Notes under the pieces: generated by a model | The model's database searches: none | Told to the model about the DNA's origin: nothing | The model's input: only the letters and a program-made list of their open reading frames with translations | Translations under genes and position numbers: made by a program | Shown: positions 57,048 to 64,000 of the stretch, piece after piece | Position numbering within the stretch: the stretch's first letter is position 1 | How the letters are laid out: every line of letters starts with the position of its first letter | Source of the DNA: an uncultured Clostridia bacterium | Lineage (GTDB): Bacteria > Bacillota > Clostridia > TANB77 > CAG-508 | Reading direction: 5' to 3' | Assembly (NCBI GenBank): GCA_947627295.1 | Contig: CANQVJ010000007.1 | Span: 43,144 to 107,143 of the forward strand | Length of the DNA stretch: 64,000 bases

Positions 57048-58394
57048 TTATGCTAAAGTATTAGCAAACATATTTTTATCAATTAAATAATCTACTATAT
57101 TTTTACTTTCTGACTTAATAAATTCCGTATCTACATCAACATAGTATTTCATTGTAATTGATGTGTCTGAATGACCTAATATTTCTTTCAATACATTTGG
57201 ATCCATTTTTGCCTCTGCACACCTAGTTGCAAAAGTTCCTCTTAACATGTGAGTATGTAAATTAGTTCTTGTAACAGTTTTACCTTTAGAATTACGTTCT
57301 TCATAAAGACCGATTTCAAGTTTTAGACCTATTCGCTTTAATGCTGAATTTATACTTCCTTCTTCATATAATCCATATTGCTTATTGATAGGATTATAAA
57401 ATAATAAATGAAACTTATTAGGAATAATATGTTTTATTGCACCTTCAATAGCATCTTTACTAAAACTATTGAGAGTAATTATCCTTTGACCAGAGCTTGT
57501 TTTTGTATTTACTCCTATTTTTGATTTTCCATTTGTACCTTTGGTTTGAGTTCTTCTAATAGTAATTATACCTTTTTCAAGGTCAATATCTTTTTTATAA
57601 TCAAGAACTAAAGCCTCTCCAATCCTCATACCTGTACTTAGTAAAAGTAAAAATAAATATTTATGTTTAAATTCAGAATAAGGAACATTATTCAAAAAAT
57701 TCATTAGTTTCTTTTGTTCAGCTATTGTAAGTGATATTTTATGATGACTAACATATTCGCTTTTAGGCTTTTCCACTCTTTTATAGCCTGTCATAAAGTT
57801 ATCTGATATAATTGACTGATGGTAGGCTTCTCCAAATCCCATACAAAGCAATTCATAAACTTGTTTTATTGTTGATTTAGAATAAGTCTTAAAAGTTGCA
57901 AGATAATTAACAATATCTCCTCTAGATACTTTTGCAATTGGTTTTTCAGCAAATGGTGCAGTTTTTAATCGTTTTAATGTATCTAATTTTCTTTTATAGG
58001 TAGATTCTTTAATTTGATTTAATTTAAATCGTTCATCTATAAGCGGTTGAACTAAATCTATTAAAGTTTTATTTGTTTTTGTTATAATTCTTGGACCACC
58101 ATTTTCATCTAGTTCTAATTTATACTGTAAAGCATTTCTTAATGCTTTTTCTTCGCTATCAGCAACAAAACTTTTTCTTAAAGTTTTTCCAGTTGTTTGG
58201 TCACGTCCTATGGTTAAAACTGCTTTACAGGTTTTAGATACATAAAACTTATTACACTCTTTGCATAAATTGTATTGTTTTTCTTTGTCAATGTTCTCTT
58301 TGTTTTTTTCGCAATTAGCACATATAGATTTATCATTCTTATTTTTTGGTTTTCTTGATATATATGTGCCAACAGTTATTCCTTTAAAATCCAT
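57048..58394 (-). CDS. Tyrosine recombinase/integrase with N-terminal zinc ribbon
   Basis: The protein has 448 residues. A four-cysteine ribbon (CANCEKNKENIDKEK, then LCKEC, about residues 22-45) precedes an arm-binding and a core-binding domain. The catalytic domain has TGMRIGEALVL (Arg near 256), HMLRGTFATRCAEA (His-x-x-Arg near 383), EILGHSDTSITMKYY (His and the nucleophilic Tyr near 416). All catalytic residues are present. The closest general type is the Tn916-like integrase; the zinc ribbon is an added feature. ATG follows AAAGGAG, and the promoter lies in the xis-int gap. Confidence 0.92.
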   Translation of the reverse strand: MDFKGITVGTYISRKPKNKNDKSICANCEKNKENIDKEKQYNLCKECNKFYVSKTCKAVLTIGRDQTTGKTLRKSFVADSEEKALRNALQYKLELDENGGPRIITKTNKTLIDLVQPLIDERFKLNQIKESTYKRKLDTLKRLKTAPFAEKPIAKVSRGDIVNYLATFKTYSKSTIKQVYELLCMGFGEAYHQSIISDNFMTGYKRVEKPKSEYVSHHKISLTIAEQKKLMNFLNNVPYSEFKHKYLFLLLLSTGMRIGEALVLDYKKDIDLEKGIITIRRTQTKGTNGKSKIGVNTKTSSGQRIITLNSFSKDAIEGAIKHIIPNKFHLLFYNPINKQYGLYEEGSINSALKRIGLKLEIGLYEERNSKGKTVTRTNLHTHMLRGTFATRCAEAKMDPNVLKEILGHSDTSITMKYYVDVDTEFIKSESKNIVDYLIDKNMFANTLA

Positions 58395-58424
58395 ATAATT
58401 GTTTCTCCTTTTTTTAATTATTTT

Positions 58425-58503
58425 AAGGAAAACTATTGCTAAAACTTAATCCTACATGTTATAATTATATCAGATAAAGGGAATTATAGCAATAGTTTTC
58501 TTT
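58425..58503 (-). promoter_or_regulatory. int promoter inside a large inverted repeat
   Basis: The minus strand reads TTGCTA (58487-58492), 17 bases, TATAAT (58464-58469). The 17-bp arms 58425-58441 and 58487-58503 (one mismatch) flank the promoter, one covering the -35 box and one lying in the early transcript. This arrangement suits an operator with two half-sites or an mRNA leader hairpin, and would allow control of integrase expression. Confidence 0.7.
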
Positions 58504-58561
58504 CAGTTTTTTTTGATTTGAAGATTTAGATGACGCATATTTAAATCTTCTTTTATTTAGC

Positions 58562-58744
58562 TTAATTTAATACCCTGCGTGTACTTACATATTGATTAAA
58601 GGCATTAACAGCAATTTTAAATGATTTTCCAACTTTAATACATGGAAAATCAGAACGATGGAATAAGTCTAAACATGTTTTATTGCCTATTCCTAGTATC
58701 CTTCTTACATCTGCTGTTGTATAAAATTTAATTTCATTTTCCAT
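58562..58744 (-). CDS. xis: Excisionase-type small DNA-binding protein
   Basis: The protein has 60 residues; ATG at 58744 follows AAAGGAGG. It has a MerR-like winged helix pattern: FYTTADVRRILGIGNKTCLDLF, the short wing KVGKSFKIAV and a final helix NAFNQYVSTRR. This is the layout of helix-turn-helix excisionases such as Tn916 Xis, which bends DNA next to the attachment site and directs the integrase to excision. It lies next to int, transcribed in the same direction. Confidence 0.85.
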   Translation of the reverse strand: MENEIKFYTTADVRRILGIGNKTCLDLFHRSDFPCIKVGKSFKIAVNAFNQYVSTRRVLN

Positions 58745-58801
58745 AAGTGTCCTCCTTTCATATTTTATTTTTATGATAATATTTCTTTTACCCCTTATCA
58801 C

Positions 58802-59080
58802 TTGGGAGTTATTAGGCGGTAATTTATATTACTCCACTGGAATTTCACCACTCCGACTTTATCCGAGTTGCACCCTATACGATGAGTTAAGGCTATGCAA
58901 GTGTATCATTATGCTGTACCCAACAACTAAATTATTCAGTTTTCAAAGTTCTTTTTAAGAATTTTTATAAATTCTATTGACTTTTTATTATCAATGATGT
59001 AATCTATATATATGATCAAATGATTACTTTAATTATACTGTAATTAATTTAATATGTCAAGTGATTACAACGAATTTTAT
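58802..59080. other. Non-coding gap between xis and the cargo genes
   Basis: No gene is visible. Positions 58820-58925 are less AT-rich than the flanks and read on the minus strand with GGGTGCAACTCGG and GGTGAAATTCCAGTGGAG. This looks like a conserved, possibly structured RNA or protein-binding region, but I cannot assign a family. Positions 58960-59080 are plain AT-rich DNA holding the leader of the next gene. Confidence 0.35.
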
Positions 59081-59102
59081 AAAAAAATTTTAGGAGTTGA
59101 AA

Positions 59103-59963
59103 ATGAAAGCTAATTTTTATATAGAAAGCGAGCATTTTTGTCTTGCTTTTGACAAATATGTAATTGAAGAAATAAACGGAAAAAAATATGTTTTACCAGA
59201 AAAAGGAGCTAAGAGTCATAATTCAACCTTTTCTAATTGGATAGATAGATATTTAATAGATATTTTAAATATTGGAAAAAAAGTATATTATCAAGAAAAA
59301 GTTGAAGATATAGAAATATTAGATTATGTGCAAAGCTATGGATTATTTGGATTTATGGCAGATTTTCCAGTTAATAGATATTATATATTAGATGATGTTG
59401 TTGCTTTAAGAGATTATAATTTAATTGAGTATGAAGACCATATAACAAATATACAGCTAGAAGAATATTTAAAACTATTTATGCCAAAATTAGATAATAA
59501 TAAAATAAAATTACTTATTCAAAAATGTAGAAAAGAAATATCGCCTAAAATTATGGAAAAATATCTTACACCAGAGTTGAATGAATTGTTGATTTTCTCT
59601 AAAAATTATGGGGAGCCTGTTGATATGATATTGCAATATTCAAAAATTTTATATGAACATTTAATTCATTTTGCAGAAAAGCGACATTTAAGGAGCTATT
59701 CGCCACTTATAGCTGTAAATAATCTACATACTAATATAGATACTTTACACAACAACGAAATTGGATTAATTTATGGTTATTTAAAACAAGCAATAGATTT
59801 AAATTTTTTAGTTAATTTATCGCAAGATACGGTTATGCTTAAAACTTGCAAATTTTGTCATAAAGCATTTATTCCTAAAAACTCAAAGGCTGAATATGAT
59901 ACACCACAATGTAAGAATAAAGCTAATGTATATAGTTTTAGGAAAAGAGCCCAAGAAGAATAA
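59103..59963 (+). CDS. Mobile-element protein with C-terminal zinc finger
   Basis: The protein has 286 residues; ATG at 59103 is preceded by AGGAG (TTG at 59097 is less likely). Most of the length is helical without a motif I can name. The last 45 residues contain CKFCHKAFIPKNSKAEY and TPQCKNKANVYSFRKRAQEE. This treble-clef-like finger, ending in a basic stretch, is similar to the C-terminal fingers of CGNR/ABATE-like proteins. DNA or RNA binding is likely; the role in the element is unknown. It is followed after 17 bases by the AlbA-type gene. Confidence 0.6.
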   Translation: MKANFYIESEHFCLAFDKYVIEEINGKKYVLPEKGAKSHNSTFSNWIDRYLIDILNIGKKVYYQEKVEDIEILDYVQSYGLFGFMADFPVNRYYILDDVVALRDYNLIEYEDHITNIQLEEYLKLFMPKLDNNKIKLLIQKCRKEISPKIMEKYLTPELNELLIFSKNYGEPVDMILQYSKILYEHLIHFAEKRHLRSYSPLIAVNNLHTNIDTLHNNEIGLIYGYLKQAIDLNFLVNLSQDTVMLKTCKFCHKAFIPKNSKAEYDTPQCKNKANVYSFRKRAQEE

Positions 59964-59980
59964 TATAATTTTAGAAAGGT

Positions 59981-61453
59981 ATGGATAAAAATATGGTAAA
60001 AGATGAAAAATATTTAGTAGATTTAATTCATTATTTAATAAAATTTTCAAAAGAAACAGAATGGTTAGAATTTAAAACAAATTACTATCAAGCCGATGAA
60101 ATAGGTAAATATATTAGTGCACTGTCAAATTCAGCCACTCTATATGAAAAGAATTATGGATATATGATTTGGGGAATTGATGATGCTACTCATAATATTG
60201 TTGGAACAACTTTTGATTATGAAACAAAAAAAGTTGGCAATGAAGAATTCCAAAATTGGTTACATCGATTATTAAAGCCTAATATTAATTTTGAATTTTA
60301 TAAAGTAAAAGTAGAAGGTAAAAATCTAATAGTATTAGAAATACCGAAAGCTGAGAATGTTGTTACTAAATTTAAAAATGAAACATACATAAGAATTGGA
60401 ACATCAAAAAAGTCATTAAACCAAGCACCTTTAAAAGAAAAAGCCTTATGGAAAATTTTAAATGATACTTCTTTTGAAGATGGCATAGCTTTAGAAAATG
60501 TATCTGAAAATACAATATTACAAAAATTAGATACAGTATCATATTTTTCTTTATTAGATATTCCTATTCCAGATGAAAAAGAAGGTATTTTTCACTACTT
60601 GGAACAAGATAATTTGATAGTAAAAGAGGATACAGGCAATTGGAGTATTACGAATTTAGGAGCAATATTATTAGCTAAGAGTTTAGAAGATTTTAACACG
60701 GTAAAAAGAAAAGGAATAAGAGTTATTCAGTATAAAGGGAATAATAAATTAGAAACAGTAAGAGAACACGTTGGAAATAAGGGCTATGCAATAAATTTTG
60801 AAAATATTATTGATGTGGTAGATAGTATTATTCCTAGAAATGAAATAGTTGGTAAAGCCTTAAGAACAGAGGTTTCTATGTATCCTGAATTAGCTATTCG
60901 TGAGTTGATCGCAAATAGTATTATACACCAAGATTTCTCAATTTCTGGAACAAGCCCTATGGTTGAAATTTTTGATGATAGAATAGAAATTACAAATCCA
61001 GGTAGTCCATTAGTTGAAACAGATAGGTTTCTTGATAATCCACCGAAATCTAGAAATGAACAGTTAGCATCATTTTTGAGAAGAATTGGTGTCTGTGAAG
61101 AAAGAGGAAGTGGCTTTGATAAGGTTGTAGCTAAAACCGAAGAATTCCAATTACCAGCTCCAAAAATAAACGTTTATCAAGAACATACTAAAGTAACTTT
61201 ATTTGCACATATTCCATATGCTAAAATGGACAGAGAAGATAGATTAAGAGCTTGTTATTTACATGCTTGTTTAAAATATGTTAATAATGATTATTTGACA
61301 AATACAAGTTTAAGAGAAAGATTTGGCATAAGTCAAAAAAATAATGCTATGATATCAAGAATTATAAAGAATGGAATTCAGGAAAATTTAATTAAACCGT
61401 ATGGTGAAAGTACAGCACCTAGATATATGAAATATGTTCCTTATTGGGCTTAA
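59981..61453 (+). CDS. AlbA_2 (Schlafen-type) and GHKL-like ATP-binding regulator
   Basis: The protein has 490 residues. The N-terminal AlbA_2 domain has ETEWLEFKTNYYQADEIGKY and GYMIWGIDDATHNIVGTTF. A linker and a C-terminal ATPase-like domain follow, with ELAIRELIANSIIHQDFS (GHKL N-box-like Glu/Asn), IEITNPGSPLV (Asn-Pro-Gly) and RIGVCEERGSGFDKVV (Gly-rich lid). The final 90 residues look like a winged helix. Proteins of this type are frequent in mobile elements and are annotated as transcriptional regulators or RecG-like; in some cases they take part in phage defence. The start is uncertain: AAAGG is only one base before the first ATG. Confidence 0.82.
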   Translation: MDKNMVKDEKYLVDLIHYLIKFSKETEWLEFKTNYYQADEIGKYISALSNSATLYEKNYGYMIWGIDDATHNIVGTTFDYETKKVGNEEFQNWLHRLLKPNINFEFYKVKVEGKNLIVLEIPKAENVVTKFKNETYIRIGTSKKSLNQAPLKEKALWKILNDTSFEDGIALENVSENTILQKLDTVSYFSLLDIPIPDEKEGIFHYLEQDNLIVKEDTGNWSITNLGAILLAKSLEDFNTVKRKGIRVIQYKGNNKLETVREHVGNKGYAINFENIIDVVDSIIPRNEIVGKALRTEVSMYPELAIRELIANSIIHQDFSISGTSPMVEIFDDRIEITNPGSPLVETDRFLDNPPKSRNEQLASFLRRIGVCEERGSGFDKVVAKTEEFQLPAPKINVYQEHTKVTLFAHIPYAKMDREDRLRACYLHACLKYVNNDYLTNTSLRERFGISQKNNAMISRIIKNGIQENLIKPYGESTAPRYMKYVPYWA

Positions 61454-61945
61454 TTTAACTTGACTGCAAGTTGACTGAAAGCAGATTTTGAAATAAAAAA
61501 ATTTTTAAAAAAGTTTTGAAACTCCTTATAAATCAAGAGTTTTAAAGTTTGACAAAAAAGCAAATTTAACTTGACTGTAACTTGACTGAAAGCAGATTTT
61601 AAAATAAAAAGATTTTTTAAAAAGTTTTGGAAATCCTTATAAATCAAGAGCCTTAGAGTTTGATAAAAAAGCAAATTTAACTTGACTGTAACTTGGCTGA
61701 AAGCAAATTTTAAAATAAAAAGATTTTTTAAAAAGTTTTGGAAATCCTTATAAATCAAGAGTTTTAAAGTTTGACAAAAAAGCAAATTTAACTTGACTGT
61801 AACTTGACTGAAAGCGGATTTTGAAATAAAAAGATTTTTTAAAAAGTTTTGAAACTCCTTATGAATCAAGAGATTTAAAGTTTGATAAAAAAATAAATTT
61901 AACTTGACTGTAACTTGACTGAAAGCAGATTTTAAATATAAATAT
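61450..61945. repeat. Tandem array of a 111-bp repeat, about 4.4 copies
   Basis: AACTTGACTG recurs at 61457, 61568, 61679, 61790 and 61901, an exact spacing of 111 bases. Each unit has TTGACTG twice, ATTTTTTAAAAAGTTTTG and ACTCCTTATAAATCAAGAG-like stretches. Because 111 is a multiple of three, a long open frame exists on the minus strand (61450-61869), but its translation is only the repeat. One more diverged copy lies at the other end of the element (56748). Confidence 0.92.
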
Positions 61946-61950
61946 AAGAA

Positions 61951-61999
61951 AATAGTGTAAATGTTGATAAGTTTTGATAACTTCCTACTTTACACTATT
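61951..61999 (-). terminator. Terminator-like hairpin after the anti-sigma factor gene
   Basis: AATAGTGTAAA (61951-61961) pairs with TTTACACTATT (61989-61999), with an inner AAGTT/AACTT pairing. On the minus strand a short T run follows. Confidence 0.6.
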
Positions 62000-62021
62000 A
62001 TATTTAATTTTACGATTTTAA

Positions 62022-62672
62022 TCATTTATCTAATATTACAATTTTTCTTACATTTCCTAAATAATTATCTGAATTCCCATCGTCATATACATAAACAGCT
62101 ACAATTTGATTAGCTTGTAATTGGTCAATATCAGCGGTATTTCCATTATGTTCAATTTTAACATTATCATTTATGTTATCTAAAGGAATATTCACATAAA
62201 ATTCTCCTTTGTATCTTTCATCGTTAAGAGTAGTTCCTTTAACTTTTAATGTTTTTGAGCCTTGCAATTCTCCTTTAGGTTCCTCTGTTTCTATTTCTTC
62301 TATTGTTGCGTAAAATACATCTGGACAAGTTGAAGTTACATCTATTAACGTGTCAGCGACTGAAAAATATCCGTCCCTATAATATTTCCAATAGAAAATA
62401 GATATTCCTAAAATAATTAGTAATAATATAATTGAACTTATTTCAAAAACTCTTAGCTTTCTATTATATTTTCTTAAATATTTTACTTTTTTATGTTCAA
62501 TGTTTTGGTTATTATTAAGTGGATCTTCTTTCATATTTTCTAGTATTTCTTTGCAATCGTTACAATTAGATAAATGTTCTTCTATGAATTGATTAGTTTC
62601 TTTACTTGTAAGTTTTTCAATATAATTTGGTAGTAAATCTTGAACAATTTTACAATTTTTCTTTCTTTCCAT
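62022..62672 (-). CDS. Membrane-bound ZAS-type anti-sigma factor
   Basis: The protein has 216 residues; ATG at 62672 overlaps the end of the sigma gene. The N-terminal zinc-binding anti-sigma motif has C7, H33, C37 and C40 (EEHLSNCNDC). One membrane helix (about 77-97) is followed by an extracytoplasmic domain. The boundary sequence FYWKYYRDGYFSVAD recurs as YYWFYYREGYFSTAN in the small protein at 63273-63515. In the family, the cytoplasmic domain sequesters the ECF sigma factor until an envelope signal releases it. Confidence 0.9.
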   Translation of the reverse strand: MERKKNCKIVQDLLPNYIEKLTSKETNQFIEEHLSNCNDCKEILENMKEDPLNNNQNIEHKKVKYLRKYNRKLRVFEISSIILLLIILGISIFYWKYYRDGYFSVADTLIDVTSTCPDVFYATIEEIETEEPKGELQGSKTLKVKGTTLNDERYKGEFYVNIPLDNINDNVKIEHNGNTADIDQLQANQIVAVYVYDDGNSDNYLGNVRKIVILDK

Positions 62673-62673
62673 A

Positions 62674-63153
62674 TTAATCACTCTCCTTTAACTTAATTTT
62701 TCCTCTATAATAAGTTGTTCTAGCCCAATTTTCTGTTTTATTGAGAATAGTACCTATTTCCTTAAAACTTAATTCTCCTGTTATTCGTAAATAAATAACT
62801 TCTCTTGTTTTTTCATCTAACTTTTGCATTTTTTTATATAAAGACATTTTTTCATCATTCAAAATTACTTGTTCTCCTAGCTTATCTGGTGATTGTATTT
62901 TAAACAATTCCTGTTCATCTGTATTTATAACTTTTTTACTTTTTCTACAATAGTCATACCATAGATTCTTCGCAATTTGACATAGCCATACAGATATTTT
63001 ACATTCGCCTCTATATGTATTAATCTTTTTTACTGCTCTGTAAAATGTTTCCTGTGTTAATTCTTCGGAAATATCCACATTGTGTGTTAGACAGAATAGA
63101 TATTTATTTACTGTTTGGAAGTATTCCTCATATAATTGTTCTAAATTCTGCAT
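62674..63153 (-). CDS. ECF-type RNA polymerase sigma factor
   Basis: The protein has 159 residues. I chose ATG at 63153, nine bases after GAGGAGG. Region 2 has ISEELTQETFYRAVKKI and CKISVWLCQIAKNLWYDYCR. Region 4 has REVIYLRITGELSFKEIGTIL and ENWARTTYYRGKIKLKE, the -35-binding helix-turn-helix. It is overlapped by its anti-sigma gene, the standard co-transcribed layout. A promoter lies directly upstream. Confidence 0.93.
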   Translation of the reverse strand: MQNLEQLYEEYFQTVNKYLFCLTHNVDISEELTQETFYRAVKKINTYRGECKISVWLCQIAKNLWYDYCRKSKKVINTDEQELFKIQSPDKLGEQVILNDEKMSLYKKMQKLDEKTREVIYLRITGELSFKEIGTILNKTENWARTTYYRGKIKLKESD

Positions 63154-63176
63154 AATATTTATCCTCCTCACAATAC

Positions 63177-63206
63177 ATTATATATTTTTTTCTATCATAT
63201 TGTAAA
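63177..63206 (-). promoter_or_regulatory. Promoter of the sigma/anti-sigma operon
   Basis: The minus strand reads TTTACA (63201-63206), 18 bases, TATAAT (63177-63182). An ECF-type autoregulated promoter was not recognised. Confidence 0.6.
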
Positions 63207-63272
63207 GTAAAAATGTATACAAAGAAGTGAACCTCTCTTTGCTCACTTCCTTGTTTTAGCATTTATATCGCT

Positions 63273-63515
63273 TTAATTATCTTCTGGGTTTCCAAGAATT
63301 ATTTTGTCTTGTTGGGTACAATATATTTTTCTTTCCCCAGTTTCTGTTCCTATTATCATAATGCCATTATCTTCAAGAAATTTGTTGTTTTCAGATAATT
63401 GGTTTGCTGTAGAAAAATACCCTTCTCTATAGTAAAACCAATAATATGCTGATACTCCAAAGCTTATTGATAACAAAACAATAACAGCTATTAATATTAT
63501 ATTTAGCTTTTTCAT
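63273..63515 (-). CDS. Small membrane protein related to the anti-sigma membrane segment
   Basis: The protein has 80 residues. One membrane helix (about 5-27) is followed by YYWFYYREGYFSTANQL and a short extracytoplasmic domain ending GERKIYCTQQDKIILGNPEDN. The motif after the helix matches the anti-sigma factor next door (FYWKYYRDGYFS), so the two probably share ancestry or a common membrane-edge interaction. ATG follows AAAGAGGCG. Function unknown; context suggests it belongs to the same signalling unit. Confidence 0.65.
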   Translation of the reverse strand: MKKLNIILIAVIVLLSISFGVSAYYWFYYREGYFSTANQLSENNKFLEDNGIMIIGTETGERKIYCTQQDKIILGNPEDN

Positions 63516-63631
63516 TGTAATCGCCTCTTTTCATTTTAAATTTCTATTCTTTTTCTATATATATGACGTATGAAATCTCATTTCGTTACAGAAATAGGAT
63601 TATTTTATTAAAAAGCAGACAAGTCTAAACA

Positions 63632-63660
63632 TTTACAATTAATAGCTTTTTTGTTATAAT
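63632..63660 (+). promoter_or_regulatory. Promoter of the last gene in the window
   Basis: TTTACA (63632-63637), 17 bases, TATAAT (63655-63660). Confidence 0.75.
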
Positions 63661-63763
63661 TAGTATAAAAGTATTATAGTTAAAAAACAATAAACTAGCT
63701 GAAATATAAGTTAAATGTTATTGAAGTAATTGTTTAAGGTAGTGTAACTAAAAGGAGAGAAAA

Positions 63764-64000
63764 TTGAAGAAATCAAAAATTATAATCGTAATTATATTAG
63801 CTATTAGCTTTATCTTAGGTATAGGATATCTAATTTATGAAAATATAAAATCACATAAATTAATAGAAAGTATGGAAAATAACGTTTCTTCTACTGAAGA
63901 ACAAGGAGAAACAGAAAAAATATCCATAGGCAATGGGCTAACATATATAAACGGAGAAATTTATTCTGGAGATGAAAATGTATCTGATATCGTAGAAACT
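63764..64000 (+). CDS. Membrane-anchored protein, 3' end cut by window
   Basis: This is a frame of 79 codons open to the right edge. The start is TTG at 63764, behind AAAGGAG. A basic N-terminus and one membrane helix (about 5-24) are followed by an acidic linker (SSTEEQGETEK) and the beginning of an extracytoplasmic part (NGLTYINGEIYSGDENV). No family can be named from this fragment. The general form, small helix plus exposed tail, resembles the other small membrane proteins here. Confidence 0.7.
   Translation, partial: MKKSKIIIVIILAISFILGIGYLIYENIKSHKLIESMENNVSSTEEQGETEKISIGNGLTYINGEIYSGDENVSDIVET

Larger units (their letters stand above)
56748..61945. mobile_element. Small integrative element with int, xis and two cargo genes
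   Basis: The segment carries a tyrosine integrase at one end, an excisionase-like gene beside it and two plus-strand genes. Related repeats lie at both outer ends (one unit at 56748, four and a fraction at 61457-61945). It is more AT-rich than its surroundings. No conjugation, replication or capsid genes are present, so it is either a remnant or a mobilisable cargo island. Boundaries are inferred from the repeats only. Confidence 0.6.

Noticed and set aside
61450-61869. 139-codon minus-strand open frame with internal repeats as a protein
   Set aside because: It is the translation of the 111-bp tandem repeat; there is no good ribosome site, and the period is a multiple of three by chance.
61450-61945. 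CRISPR array
   Set aside because: The 111-bp units are contiguous near-identical repeats without unique spacers, and no cas gene is present.

Overview
The window is AT-rich DNA from a low-GC Gram-positive, very probably an anaerobic spore-forming member of the Clostridia. The evidence is a SpoIIE sporulation phosphatase, a radC-mreB-mreC-mreD-mrdA-minC cell-shape operon, MecA, a 3D/G5 cell-wall protein, strong AAGGAGG-type ribosome sites and SigA promoters of the TTGACA-17-TATAAT type. I saw no rRNA, no CRISPR array and one tRNA (initiator Met).

Layout. 1-4.4 kb (minus): tatD (cut by the window edge), a WG-repeat membrane protein and spoIIE. 4.6-29.9 kb (minus): a 25-kb block of four very large exported proteins, arranged as two paralogous pairs. 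Each pair is a DUF11/SdrD-B-type protein followed by a SpaA/SdrD-B-type protein; the last is 3877 residues. 30.1-36.5 kb (minus): the cell-shape operon read from one good promoter. 36.6-41.1 kb: mecA, an M23 peptidase, pcrA with a small antitoxin-like gene, and tRNA-fMet. 41.2-44.1 kb (plus): a thymidylate kinase and a copper P-type ATPase. 44.1-51.4 kb: an unusual cassette (adenosine-deaminase-like protein, uncharacterised 764-residue protein, ALDH-like pseudoenzyme) divergent from a RelA/SpoT-like gene. 51.4-55.1 kb: small membrane protein, 3D/G5 protein and tex. 55.4-56.5 kb: a RelB/YafQ-type toxin-antitoxin pair. 56.7-61.95 kb: a small integrative element (int, xis, zinc-finger protein, AlbA/ATPase protein) with related repeats at both ends. 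62.0-64 kb: an ECF sigma factor and its anti-sigma factor with related small membrane proteins.

Main observation. Six otherwise well-conserved genes in this window (the DUF11 surface protein, mrdA, mreD twice, copA, the deaminase-like gene and the YafQ-type toxin) are each broken by a +1 frameshift. All seven breaks lie exactly at an in-frame CGG codon. Skipping the C and reading the next triplet (GGA six times, GGT once) as glycine restores the full-length protein. In my by-eye scan of about 19,700 codons I found no in-frame CGG used as an ordinary codon. CGA, CGT and CGC are used as arginine. The simplest reading is that CGG is unassigned in this organism and that ribosomes shift +1 there, so that CGGN works as a four-base glycine signal. 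A sequencing artefact must be excluded, but the constant codon phase and the presence in essential genes argue against random error.
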